Below the pieces are notes generated by a model. That model was given only the letters and a program-made list of their open reading frames with translations, searched no databases and was not told the origin of the DNA. A DNA stretch of 64,000 bases from Posidoniimonas corsicana. Its GTDB lineage: Bacteria; Planctomycetota; Planctomycetia; Pirellulales; Lacipirellulaceae. This document shows positions 52,591 to 61,507 of the stretch, in pieces. Location: contig NZ_SIHJ01000001.1 of NCBI RefSeq assembly GCF_007859765.1, positions 3,327,156 to 3,391,155 of the forward strand, in the 5' to 3' direction. How positions within the stretch are numbered: position 1 is the first letter of the stretch; each line of letters opens with the position of its first letter. The position numbers and the translations under genes are program-made.

Positions 52591-54528
52591 ATGGCCAAGA
52601 AGAACAAGAACAAACGCCGCGGCCCCGACCCCACAACGCCGGCGGCGGCCAAGTCGAAGAAGAAGGCCGCCAAGCCGACGCCCACCCATGGGCAGGCGAC
52701 CCGCGAGACGATCGAGTCGCTGGTCATCGCGTTCGTGCTGGCGTTCCTGTTCCGCACCTTCCAGGCCGAGGCCTTTGTCATCCCCACCGGCTCGATGGCG
52801 CCCACCCTGATGGGCCGCCACGCCGACCTGACCTGCACCGAGTGCGGTCAGCGGTTCCGCATCAACGAGAGCGAGCTCACCGACGCCGAGGTCGCCCAGG
52901 TGATCCAGGACCAGGCGGACCGGGGGCGCCACGGCATCACCCCGGCCCAGGTGATGGCCCAGTACCGCGGCGTCGCGGGGCAGTGCCCCGACTGCCGCCA
53001 CTCGATGTGGCTCGGCCCGGTCGAAGGCGTGCCCGCCAGCCGGGACAGCAAGCCCCAGCGGTCCTACAGCGGCGACCGGATCCTGGTCAACAAGTACCTC
53101 TACTCGTTCACCGACCCCAAGCGGTGGGACGTGGTGGTGTTCAAGTACCCGGGCGACGCCGTGCAGAACTACATCAAGCGGCTGGTGGGCCTGCCGGGCG
53201 AGGAGCTGCAGATCGAGGGGGGCGACCTGTTCGTCCGCACCTCGGCGGACGACGAATTCAAGATTGTCGCCAAGCCGCCCAAGAAGATCCTGGCGATGCG
53301 GCAGCTGGTGCACGACACCAAGCGTGAGCCGGGCGAGCTGATCAGCGCGAACTACCCGCTGCGCTGGAACCCCGCGGGCGGGGAGTCGCTGTGGGAAGCC
53401 GACGAGACCATCGACGGCCACCAAGTCGACGTCAGCTACCGGGTCGACGCGTCGGACCAGACGAGCTGGCTGCGCTACGTGCACGTGCCGCCCAACGCCC
53501 AGACGTGGGTGATGTCGGAGAGCGAGCGCGTCGACCTCGCCGCCGAGGCCGAGCCGCAGCTGGTGACAGACTACAACGCGTACAACACCACCATCGACAT
53601 GCGTCAGCTCCAGCGTCAGCAGGGCAAGGTGTTCATGCCGGGCAAGGACCGGGGCCTGCACTGGGTGGGCGACCTGATCGTCGACGCGAAGGTCGACATC
53701 CAATCCGACCAGGGCCGCCTGACGCTCGAGCTGGTTGAGGCCGGCTGCCGCTTCCGCTGCACCTTCGACGTGGCGGACGGCACGGCCGAGCTCACCGCCG
53801 TGCCGTTCGACGGCGGCGATGCGGTCTCGATCGCCCGCTGCGACCGCACCGGTGTGAAGGGCGACGGCCGCCACACGTTGCGGCTGGCCAACGTCGACAA
53901 CCGGCTGACCGTGTGGGTCGACAATTCGGTGCTCGGCTTCGACGCCCCCACCGACTACGACGCCAACCAGCTGCTCGCGACCAGCGGCGCCATCCTTCCC
54001 CGCAGCAGCCAGGGGAACCCGGGCGACCTTTCCCCCGCCGGCGTTGGCGCCGAGGGCATGGAGGCCACCGTCGAGAACCTCGTGCTGTGGCGCGACATCT
54101 ACTACATCGCCGAGAAGGCGACCTTCGGCAACCGCTCGCCTAACTTCACGCCGAGCGATTTTGAGCTGGCCGGCGACGAGTTCGACATCGCCGTCAAGAC
54201 CGACAGCGGCAACGTCCCGCTGCCAGACCTGCTCCGGGACCCGGAACTGTGGAACGCGTTCCGCGCACGGCGGGCGCAGCAGTTCCAGCTGTCAGACGAC
54301 CAGTTCTTCGTCATGGGCGACAACAGCGCCGCCAGCTCCGACGCCCGGCTGTGGGCCAACGGCAACGGCAACCGCGGCGGCGTGCCGGGCGGGCCGTACC
54401 TGGAACGCAAGATGCTCATCGGCAAGGCGGTCTGCGTGTACTGGCCGCACTCGTTCGACAAAGTGCCCGGCACCTCGCTCCCCTTCCCGCTGTTCCCCAA
54501 CGTGGGCGACATGCGGCTGGTGCGGTGA
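52591..54528 (+). CDS. lepB: Signal peptidase I with inserted domains (second copy)
   Basis: A 645-aa, unusually long type I signal peptidase (typical length 250-350). A basic Lys-rich head is followed by a membrane helix at about 42-60. The catalytic Ser69 is in PTGSMAPTL and Lys196 in YIKRLVGLPGE. A zinc-ribbon-like pair (CTEC near 82, CPDC near 133) lies between them. A long beta-rich insertion (about 335-500, VGDLIVDAKVDIQSDQGRLTL onwards) precedes the GDNSAASSDARLW box near 576. The domain order equals that of the first copy, so the two arose by duplication. It is followed 38 bp later by lptB. Confidence 0.92.
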   Translation: MAKKNKNKRRGPDPTTPAAAKSKKKAAKPTPTHGQATRETIESLVIAFVLAFLFRTFQAEAFVIPTGSMAPTLMGRHADLTCTECGQRFRINESELTDAEVAQVIQDQADRGRHGITPAQVMAQYRGVAGQCPDCRHSMWLGPVEGVPASRDSKPQRSYSGDRILVNKYLYSFTDPKRWDVVVFKYPGDAVQNYIKRLVGLPGEELQIEGGDLFVRTSADDEFKIVAKPPKKILAMRQLVHDTKREPGELISANYPLRWNPAGGESLWEADETIDGHQVDVSYRVDASDQTSWLRYVHVPPNAQTWVMSESERVDLAAEAEPQLVTDYNAYNTTIDMRQLQRQQGKVFMPGKDRGLHWVGDLIVDAKVDIQSDQGRLTLELVEAGCRFRCTFDVADGTAELTAVPFDGGDAVSIARCDRTGVKGDGRHTLRLANVDNRLTVWVDNSVLGFDAPTDYDANQLLATSGAILPRSSQGNPGDLSPAGVGAEGMEATVENLVLWRDIYYIAEKATFGNRSPNFTPSDFELAGDEFDIAVKTDSGNVPLPDLLRDPELWNAFRARRAQQFQLSDDQFFVMGDNSAASSDARLWANGNGNRGGVPGGPYLERKMLIGKAVCVYWPHSFDKVPGTSLPFPLFPNVGDMRLVR

Positions 54529-54566
54529 ACGCCTAAAGACAAACATCGTCAAGGAGGACGATCACG

Positions 54567-55301
54567 ATGCCACTCTTGGAAGCCCGCGGGCTTGTAAAGT
54601 CGTACGGCCGCCGCCGCGTGGTCGACGGCGTGGAGTTTGAGGTGGAGCCGGGCGAGATCGTGGGGCTGCTGGGCCCCAACGGCGCCGGCAAGACGACCTC
54701 GTTCCGGATGACCTGCGGCATGGTCGAGCCGGACGCCGGCCGCGTGATGCTGTGCGGCAAGGAGGTCACGAGCTGGCCAATGTTCCGCCGCGCGAAGGAG
54801 GGCGGCATGGGCTACCTGGCGCAGGAGTCCAGCGTGTTCCGCAAGCTGTCGGTGCAGAACAACCTGCTGGGCGTTATGGAGATGCTCGGCGTGAACCGCC
54901 GCGAGCGTCGCCGGCGCACCGAGGAGCTGATGGAGCAGTTCGGCATCACCAAGCTGCGCCGCAGCCGGGCGATGTCGCTGTCGGGCGGCGAACGCCGCCG
55001 GCTGGAGATTGCCCGCTGCCTGGTGTCCGATCCCAAGATCATCCTGCTGGACGAGCCGTTCACCGGCATCGACCCGGTCACGATCGACAACATCCAGGGC
55101 ATCGTGCGGGACCTGCGCGGCCGCGGGATCTCGATCCTGATCACCGACCACCAGGTGCGCGAGACGCTCGAGATCACCGACCGGAGCTACGTGGTCCGGG
55201 CCGGCAAGATCCTGTGCCACGGCCCTCCCCAGGAGGTGCTCAACAACCCGGACGCCAAGCGATACTACTTCGGCGAGGGGATCGAGCTGGGCGCGGCGTA
55301 G
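54567..55301 (+). CDS. lptB: LPS export ABC transporter ATP-binding protein LptB
   Basis: A 244-aa ABC ATPase. Walker A GPNGAGKTTSF is near residue 34, the signature LSGGERRRLEIAR near 138, Walker B KIILLDEPFTGIDP near 157, and the H-loop ITDHQVRETLEI near 190. The GID in the Walker B extension and the RRRTEELMEQF helix are LptB-type. LptB powers LPS transport with LptF and LptG from the inner membrane; neither gene is in this window. A strong AAGGAGG ribosome-binding site lies 9 bp upstream of the ATG. Confidence 0.94.
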   Translation: MPLLEARGLVKSYGRRRVVDGVEFEVEPGEIVGLLGPNGAGKTTSFRMTCGMVEPDAGRVMLCGKEVTSWPMFRRAKEGGMGYLAQESSVFRKLSVQNNLLGVMEMLGVNRRERRRRTEELMEQFGITKLRRSRAMSLSGGERRRLEIARCLVSDPKIILLDEPFTGIDPVTIDNIQGIVRDLRGRGISILITDHQVRETLEITDRSYVVRAGKILCHGPPQEVLNNPDAKRYYFGEGIELGAA

Positions 55302-55388
55302 CAGAATATCGGCCCGCGGACATTTCGCATCGCCGAGGCCACGGGTGTATATTGGTCCCGCCAAGACTCACCCTACGCCGAGGTCCCT

Positions 55389-56165
55389 ATGCTCCGCCTG
55401 CTGCTCGCAACTACCGTGGCCTGCTCCGTCCTGTGCACATCCGGCCGTGCCGCCAACCCCGACAAGCACGTCCTCGAGCTGCGGACCTACACGCTGACGG
55501 ACGCCGAGGCGGAGAAGACGCTCGACGCGTACCTGGAGGGCGCCCTGATACCCGCCCTCAAGCGGCAGGGGCTGGGCCCGATCGGCGCCTTCGCTCAGGC
55601 CGAGCCAGATCCGACGGCGCCGCCGCAGGTGCTGTTGCTGATCGCGGGCGACTCGGCCGACGCGGTTGTCGCCGCAGAGCTGGAGCTCGCCTCGGACGAG
55701 GCCTACCAGTCCGCGGCCAAGCAGTACCTGACCACGCCGGCCGACAAGCCGGTGATCAGCCGGATCTCGAGCGAGCTGCTGCTCTCGTTCGACGTCTGGC
55801 CGAAGGCGACAGCCTCGAAGCAGAAGCAGGAGGGCCGCGACCGGCTATTCGAGCTGCGGACCTACGAGAGCCCCACCGAGCGGCTTGGCCACCTGAAGGT
55901 CGAGATGTTCAACTCAGGGGAAGTGCCGATCTTCCTCGACTCGGGCATCACGCCGGTGTTTATGGGTCAGGCGCTGGTCGGCGACAAGCTGCCGAACCTC
56001 ACCTACATGACCGTCTACGACGACGTCGACTCCCGCGGCAAGGCGTGGAAGACGTTCGTCGAACACGCCGATTGGCAGGTGCTCAAGGAGGTGAAGAAGT
56101 ACGCAGGCACCGTCAGCAAGATCCACAAGAGCGACTGGCGGCCCAAGAGCTACTCTGATCTGTAA
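55389..56165 (+). CDS. NIPSNAP family protein (secreted)
   Basis: A 258-aa protein with a signal peptide at about 1-22 (LLLATTVACSVLCTSGRAA). Two NIPSNAP-like dimeric alpha/beta-barrel domains follow: HVLELRTYTLTDAEAEKTLDAYLE near 30, and RLFELRTYESPTERLGHLKVEMF near 155, with FMGQALVGDKLPNLTYMTVYDD. Planctomycetes have many of these. The family function is unknown; some related proteins bind small ligands. The ATG precedes the signal peptide. Confidence 0.92.
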   Translation: MLRLLLATTVACSVLCTSGRAANPDKHVLELRTYTLTDAEAEKTLDAYLEGALIPALKRQGLGPIGAFAQAEPDPTAPPQVLLLIAGDSADAVVAAELELASDEAYQSAAKQYLTTPADKPVISRISSELLLSFDVWPKATASKQKQEGRDRLFELRTYESPTERLGHLKVEMFNSGEVPIFLDSGITPVFMGQALVGDKLPNLTYMTVYDDVDSRGKAWKTFVEHADWQVLKEVKKYAGTVSKIHKSDWRPKSYSDL

Positions 56166-56217
56166 CGAAGGGGCAGCCCGCCGCCCGGTCGCAACCGCTT
56201 CATTAGCGAGTCCTCCG

Positions 56218-57432
56218 ATGTGCTTGCGTTTCATTCGCGGTGTCGCTGCCGCCCGGTGGCTGATCATTGCGTCGGCTCTGATCGCCGCCACGCCGGCCCA
56301 TGCGGACCCGGGCGACCCGCTCGCGGTGCGGCGTTGGCTGGGCGGGGCGATCACGATCGAGACCCACTGGGGCTTGAACCTGGTCGTCGACCCCGGGACC
56401 GAAAGCCGCGTGAAGCCGCCGCTTCGCACCGGCCAGCAGCAAGTTGTATCCACACGCGTCTACGACCATGTGCTCGAACGGACGCCAAATTCCGCGGAGG
56501 CCGAGTGGCGCCGTGCTCCGGTCGGCGCCGACGCCGCTCGCCCCAACGCTGTGCGGGTTCGAACATTGCAGCAAGACGCCAACGGCGCGGCCGTTCTGGC
56601 GATTACGGTCGACGAAGCGGTAGTGATCGTCGCGCCGCAGTCGCTGCAACGCATTGACCTGTCGGTGATCGCTGAGAAGCAACCGCCGGTGGACCTGCTG
56701 GTGCTCGGCGTCCCATCGAATGCCGGCAATGAGCTGAAGCGGCTCGTCGACGCCTTCAAACCGCGCGTCGTACTGTTGAATCCCGCCGACAGCCTCACCG
56801 AGGAGGAACTTGAGCAGGTCCGCAAGGAGCTCAGCACGAAGCAGATCGAGCGTCGAGCGCACAACACCATTGCAGTCTCGTCCGGCGGCCCCTCGCCCGC
56901 ATCCACGCGGGTGGTTCTGATCGGGGAGTCGCCATGGACGCCGCCAGCAGAACTCAAGGAGCTGATCACCGCGATGCAGGAGGCCTGCGACGAGTCGCAG
57001 GCCGTCTTCGCGGGTCTCACTGCCGAGCAGCTCAACTTCCAGCCCCCCAATGGCACGCACACGCCGCGGTGGAACGCGGAGCACATGATGGGACGCCAGC
57101 TTCAGTTCTTCTCGCAGATCTACCACGCGCTGTCGCCGGAAATCCCGGTCCTGGACCTGAACCCGCGACAGATGCCAACGGACTACCAGCCGGCCCACCC
57201 CGACTGGGACGGCCAAGAGGAGGCCCGCCAGATGCAGCGGGTGATGGACTTCACGCTGCGTTTCGCGTACCTGCTGGACGGGGTCGACCTCGACCGGCCC
57301 GCCCCCGGCAGCCGCTGGACGCTCCGGCGGTTGCTCAAACAGATGCAGCGTCACTACGACGAACACACCGCCAACACCGTCAGCAAGTTCAACCAGCCGG
57401 GCTGGCCCGGCGGCCCGGCAGCGAGTCGATGA
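56218..57432 (+). CDS. Exported protein: degenerate MBL-like N-terminus, DinB-type C-terminus
   Basis: A 404-aa protein with a signal peptide at about 1-31 (WLIIASALIAATPAHA). Residues about 40-225 look like a metallo-beta-lactamase-like fold (WLGGAITIETHWGLNLVVDPGTES), but the HxHxDH metal motif is missing. Residues about 240-390 form a DinB/YfiT-like four-helix bundle (RWNAEHMMGRQLQFFSQI, QMQRHYDEHTANT), whose His residues could bind a metal. The stop overlaps the next gene start (ATGA), so the two are co-translated. Function unknown; DinB proteins include thiol-dependent metalloenzymes. Confidence 0.78.
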   Translation: MCLRFIRGVAAARWLIIASALIAATPAHADPGDPLAVRRWLGGAITIETHWGLNLVVDPGTESRVKPPLRTGQQQVVSTRVYDHVLERTPNSAEAEWRRAPVGADAARPNAVRVRTLQQDANGAAVLAITVDEAVVIVAPQSLQRIDLSVIAEKQPPVDLLVLGVPSNAGNELKRLVDAFKPRVVLLNPADSLTEEELEQVRKELSTKQIERRAHNTIAVSSGGPSPASTRVVLIGESPWTPPAELKELITAMQEACDESQAVFAGLTAEQLNFQPPNGTHTPRWNAEHMMGRQLQFFSQIYHALSPEIPVLDLNPRQMPTDYQPAHPDWDGQEEARQMQRVMDFTLRFAYLLDGVDLDRPAPGSRWTLRRLLKQMQRHYDEHTANTVSKFNQPGWPGGPAASR

Positions 57433-57986
57433 TGCAACCGATGGCGCCACCCTACGGCAAAGAGTTCGCGGCCGCGTTCGCGTACAACAAGCGGCTCGCC
57501 GAGCAGGCCGCCGCCCAGCTGAACGACGAGCAACTGCACGCCGCACTGGACGGGCAGAGCAACAGCGTCGCGGTGATCATGAAGCACGTCGCCGGCAACC
57601 TGCGGTCGCGCTGGACCGACTTCCTCTCCAGCGATGGCGAGAAGCCGTGGCGCGACCGCGACGCGGAGTTCGTTGACAGCTTCGCCGACCGTCAGGAGCT
57701 TATGGACTGCTGGGAGGCGGGCTGGTCTGCGGTGTTCGCGTCGCTCGACTCGCTTAAGAACAGCGACTTCGACAAGCAGATCACGATCCGTGGAGAGAAA
57801 CTCTCGGTGCCCCTCGCGATCGGACGGTCGCTCTCGCACACGGGCTACCACGTGGGACAGATCGTGATGATCAGCCGCACGCTCGCCGGCGACGCCTGGC
57901 AGACACTCACCATCGCCCGCGGGCAGTCGCAGCAGCACAACACCCGTAGCTGGGGCGAGCAGCAGTACCGCGGCGAACAGCGGTAG
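57429..57986 (+). CDS. DinB-superfamily protein (DUF1572-like)
   Basis: A 185-aa protein with a DinB-like four-helix bundle. Potential metal ligands are His in IMKHVAGNLRSRW, with the DUF1572-like WTDFLSSDGEKPWR, and His in LSHTGYHVGQIVMISR. There is no signal peptide, unlike the preceding DinB protein. Two consecutive ATGs (57429 and 57432) overlap the upstream stop, so translation is coupled. Family members are often thiol transferases, but the specific role is unknown. Confidence 0.88.
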   Translation: MMQPMAPPYGKEFAAAFAYNKRLAEQAAAQLNDEQLHAALDGQSNSVAVIMKHVAGNLRSRWTDFLSSDGEKPWRDRDAEFVDSFADRQELMDCWEAGWSAVFASLDSLKNSDFDKQITIRGEKLSVPLAIGRSLSHTGYHVGQIVMISRTLAGDAWQTLTIARGQSQQHNTRSWGEQQYRGEQR

Positions 57987-58172
57987 CCCCCTCGCCTAGT
58001 GCGTTGCAGGCGGCAACCCGCTCGCCGGGCGGATTCTCGTTTAAGAACCGTCCGTGGCGCTCCATACGTAGGTGGGCAGATCGGCGAGCCGGCCGCCACG
58101 ATGCCGGCCCGCGACTCCCTAGGAACAGAACTCTGAAGCGCCCGTGGCTGGGCGAGGCGAAAGGGGCCGACA

Positions 58173-59786
58173 ATGGCGGTGGGCGGAGCTGCGCGGGTGG
58201 TGGTTGGTCTGTGTGCCGCGTTGACGTCGGCCGCGTTGGCCGCTGCGGCAACCTACCCGCTGCAAGACCTGTCGATCAGCCAGGGGAACTACAACGGGAT
58301 CTACTTCATCGTCCGCGACGCAAACGCGGCGCCGCCGACCGCTAGGGAGATCCGCCAAATCCGCGAGAACTCAACCGCCACACGCGAGTTCTACGCCGCC
58401 AACTCGGGCGGCACGTTCGACCTCCGCTACGAGCACGTCCTCGACGTGCCGCTGACACTCAACGCCGACGGCACGCGCATCGGCGACTGGATCGCCGACG
58501 CAGAGAACTACGTCCGCAGCCAGTACGGGATCGAGCCGGAGGATTACCACTCGAACGTCTTCGACGTGAGCCGGACCACCCCCGACCCGGACCAGGGCTG
58601 GTCGGGCCTGGCGTGGATCCCCAGCAACAACTACGCGGTGCAGGCCGATATCAACACGAGCTGGGGGCGGATTGTTGTCGACCACGAACTCGGGCACCGC
58701 ATCGGCGCGCCGCACGCCGCCGCCTGGCGCAACGTCGACGACAGCAACCACACGCCCTACGTCTACAACTTTGAGCGGGGTCGGTACGACGTCTACGACG
58801 CTGGCCAGCACGGCAACCAACCAACCACGCTGGGCGTCCACCGCGATGAGTACGGCAACCCGTTCGACGTGATGGGCAACATCAGCCACGGGCACTTTAG
58901 CGTGCACGAGAAGCTGAACGACCTGCACTGGCTCAGCGACACCCAGGCGCCGGACCTCGACCAACTCGGAGAAGGCGTCTTCCGGATCTACGCGCACGAC
59001 GACCGGGCCGTCACCTACGACAGCGACAACGACCTCTACGGCGTTGAGGCGGGCTACGCGGCCGACGTCCTCTACGGGCTCACCTACCGGCGGCAGGCCG
59101 AGGAATACACGCCCCACCGGGGCCGCTACACCACCGTGACCCAAGAGATAACCATCGAGTACCGCACCGGCCGAGACGGCGTGCAGTTCTACCTCGACGG
59201 CGCGATCCTGGACATGGACCCAGAAGGCGACCAGGACCGCAACAACCAGGAACGGGAACTCGAGGTCGGCCGATCCATCCGCGACATCGACTTCGCCACG
59301 TCCGTCTACCAGGGCAACGAGGGCGAGGACTTCCTCAGCCTCAACCCCACCGCGCCCCGACGCCCGTGGGAGGTGATGCGGGAGTGGTACGAGTTCAGCG
59401 TGCTCGGGCTGGGGAGCGACGCCATCGGCAGCTACGTCGACCTTGTGGTCGGCGTATCCGACTTCGTGATCGAGAACGCCGTCGCCGGCGACCTCAATGA
59501 CGACGGCGTACTTACTACCGAGGACTGGCGGATCTTCGCCGCACACACGCACACCGATGTCCGGCTGCTCTCACCGACCAACCGGTACCTGCGGGGCGAC
59601 CTCGACGCCGACGGCGACAACGACTACGCCGATTTTGTGCGGTTCAAGAACCTGTACGTCGCGGCGAACGGCGCCGCGGCTTTTGCGGCGCTGAGCGCCG
59701 TCCCCGAGCCCGCCTCGGCGGGGATCCTCGTGGCCGCGCTCGCCGTGACCGCCCTGCGGGGTGGCGGGCGAGCATGGCGAAAGTGA
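58173..59786 (+). CDS. Secreted metzincin-like protein with dockerin and PEP-CTERM
   Basis: A 537-aa protein with a signal peptide at about 1-27. Residues about 35-270 resemble a zinc protease: VVDHELGHRIGAPHAA near 168 matches the metzincin pattern HExxHxxGxxH. A lectin/beta-rich region follows. Residues about 435-495 hold a dockerin-like pair (GDLNDDGVLTTEDWRIF and GDLDADGDNDYADFVRF). The C-terminus is a PEP-CTERM sorting signal (VPEPASAGILVAALAVTALRGG then Arg-rich). The exosortase system would anchor or process it. The cut is proposed to target extracellular polymers. Confidence 0.85.
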   Translation: MAVGGAARVVVGLCAALTSAALAAAATYPLQDLSISQGNYNGIYFIVRDANAAPPTAREIRQIRENSTATREFYAANSGGTFDLRYEHVLDVPLTLNADGTRIGDWIADAENYVRSQYGIEPEDYHSNVFDVSRTTPDPDQGWSGLAWIPSNNYAVQADINTSWGRIVVDHELGHRIGAPHAAAWRNVDDSNHTPYVYNFERGRYDVYDAGQHGNQPTTLGVHRDEYGNPFDVMGNISHGHFSVHEKLNDLHWLSDTQAPDLDQLGEGVFRIYAHDDRAVTYDSDNDLYGVEAGYAADVLYGLTYRRQAEEYTPHRGRYTTVTQEITIEYRTGRDGVQFYLDGAILDMDPEGDQDRNNQERELEVGRSIRDIDFATSVYQGNEGEDFLSLNPTAPRRPWEVMREWYEFSVLGLGSDAIGSYVDLVVGVSDFVIENAVAGDLNDDGVLTTEDWRIFAAHTHTDVRLLSPTNRYLRGDLDADGDNDYADFVRFKNLYVAANGAAAFAALSAVPEPASAGILVAALAVTALRGGGRAWRK

Positions 59787-59856
59787 ATAGACTGCGGCCC
59801 GTGATGGGTTAAACTGGGGCGGACCAGGCGCCTCACTACGCTACGGCAGTCTCTTC

Positions 59857-60240
59857 ATGCTCCTCGCCGATCGAACGTGGCCCGACGCCGTCGACCTGGC
59901 TGGCCTCGGGGGGCTGGGTGCGTTGGCGATCGCACTCCCCGCGTTGGGTTACGCGCTGCTGTACCTCGACTACCGGGCCTACCTCCGCTCGCTACGCCGG
60001 GCCCTGGTGCTGGTCCGCGGCTACGCGGTCGCGGTCCCCGAGTGGGTCCGCCGGGACACGCCCCCCTGCTTCGTCGCGCTGGGGCTCTCGCGAGGCTGCA
60101 CCACCGCGGAAGTGCTGGCCGCCTACCGGGCCCAGGTGAAGCGGCTGCACCCCGACGCCGGCGGCACCCGCAGGGCGTTCGCGCGACTGCAGAACCACTT
60201 CGAGGAAGCGATGCGGCTGGCCAGCGACGCGCACCCCTAG
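59857..60240 (+). CDS. Membrane protein with a J domain
   Basis: A 127-aa protein with one predicted membrane helix (about 13-36, LAGLGGLGALAIALPALGYALL) and a C-terminal J-like domain (about 68-120) containing YRAQVKRLHPDAGGTRRAF, where the HPD triad needed to stimulate DnaK is intact. It probably recruits DnaK at the inner membrane. It is located just before lpxD on the same strand, about 160 bp away. Confidence 0.85.
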   Translation: MLLADRTWPDAVDLAGLGGLGALAIALPALGYALLYLDYRAYLRSLRRALVLVRGYAVAVPEWVRRDTPPCFVALGLSRGCTTAEVLAAYRAQVKRLHPDAGGTRRAFARLQNHFEEAMRLASDAHP

Positions 60241-60401
60241 CGCGGCCCAGCCAGCGGCGCCGGCACGGGCCAAACTCTGCTCTTGGCACGCTACCGACTG
60301 GGTGGGTACTATGCCCGCCTGCGCCGGGGCCAGGACGGCCGATTTCGCCGGCGCAAGTTCGACACCATCGACGATTCGATGCGCCCGGGAAGGGAATCCC
60401 T

Positions 60402-61496
60402 ATGACTCGTCCGTCCGCCGCCACGCTTGGCCAGTTGGCCGAGCTCGTCAGCGGCCGCCTGGTAGGCGACCCACAAACACCCATCCACTCCGCCCACCCC
60501 CTGGACGACGCCGTCGAGGGGTGCCTGACGCTAGCGGACAACGACCTCCGGGTCGGCAGCCTGCCCGGCTCGCCCGCTGCCGCCGCCGTGGCCCCGACCG
60601 GGAGCGACCTGGCCGGCATGCCCGGCATCCTGGTCGACGACGTCCACCAGGCGTTCGCGGCCGTCGTCGGCTACTTCCGCCCCGCTAGGGCGACCAAGCG
60701 TGTCGCCCTGCACCCGACGGCGGTCGTCGCAGAATCCGCCCGCATCGACGCCACCGCGCAGGTGCTAGCAGGGGTGGTGATCGGCGAGGACTCGGTGATT
60801 GGCCCCGGGGTGGTAATTTACCCCAACACAGTCGTCGGCGCGGGCTGCCGGATCGGCGCCGAGACTCAGCTCTTCGCCAACGTGACGCTCTACGACGATG
60901 TCACCGTGGGCGAGCGGTGCCTGATCCACTCCGGCGCCGTGCTGGGCGCCTACGGGTTCGGCTACTCGCAGCAGGAAGGCCGACACGTGCTGTCGGCCCA
61001 GCTCGGCTCGGTCGAGATCGGCGACGACGTGGATGTTGGCGCCGGCGCCACCATCGACCGTGGGGTGTACGGCCCCACACGGGTCGGCCCCGGCACGAAG
61101 ATCGACAACCTTGTGCAGATCGCCCACAACTGCCAGATCGGCCGCTACAACCTGATCTGTTCACAGGTCGGGATCGCCGGCAGCACCTCCACAGGCGACT
61201 ACGTCGTGATGGGAGGCCAGGTCGGCGTGCGGGACCATGTCACCATCGGCGACGGGGCTGTGCTGGGAGCGATGGCCGGTGTGAGCAACCACGTGGCCGC
61301 CGGCGCGAAGATGCTGGGAGCGCCAGCGGTGCCCGAACGGGTGCAGAAGCTGCAGTTCGCGGCGATCGCCAAGCTCCCGGCGATGCGCAAGGAGTTCAAG
61401 AAGCTGAGGCAGCTGGTTGCCGAACTGGAAGACGCGGTCAACGGGCCCCAGCCCCGGACCGCCAGCGAATCCGCCGCGTCCGACCGCGCCGCCTAG
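60402..61496 (+). CDS. lpxD: UDP-3-O-acylglucosamine N-acyltransferase LpxD
   Basis: A 364-aa enzyme that N-acylates UDP-3-O-acylglucosamine in lipid A synthesis, in the cytoplasm. The N-terminal uridine-binding domain (about 1-105) is followed by left-handed beta-helix hexapeptide repeats (IDATAQVLAGVVIGEDSVIGPGVVIYPNT and on). The catalytic His is in IDNLVQIAHNCQIG near 245. The C-terminal coiled tail is normal. The ATG at 60402 begins MTRPSAATLGQLAELVSG. It overlaps no gene, and lpxI starts 12 bp later. Confidence 0.95.
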   Translation: MTRPSAATLGQLAELVSGRLVGDPQTPIHSAHPLDDAVEGCLTLADNDLRVGSLPGSPAAAAVAPTGSDLAGMPGILVDDVHQAFAAVVGYFRPARATKRVALHPTAVVAESARIDATAQVLAGVVIGEDSVIGPGVVIYPNTVVGAGCRIGAETQLFANVTLYDDVTVGERCLIHSGAVLGAYGFGYSQQEGRHVLSAQLGSVEIGDDVDVGAGATIDRGVYGPTRVGPGTKIDNLVQIAHNCQIGRYNLICSQVGIAGSTSTGDYVVMGGQVGVRDHVTIGDGAVLGAMAGVSNHVAAGAKMLGAPAVPERVQKLQFAAIAKLPAMRKEFKKLRQLVAELEDAVNGPQPRTASESAASDRAA

Positions 61497-61507
61497 ACGA
61501 GGCCACC

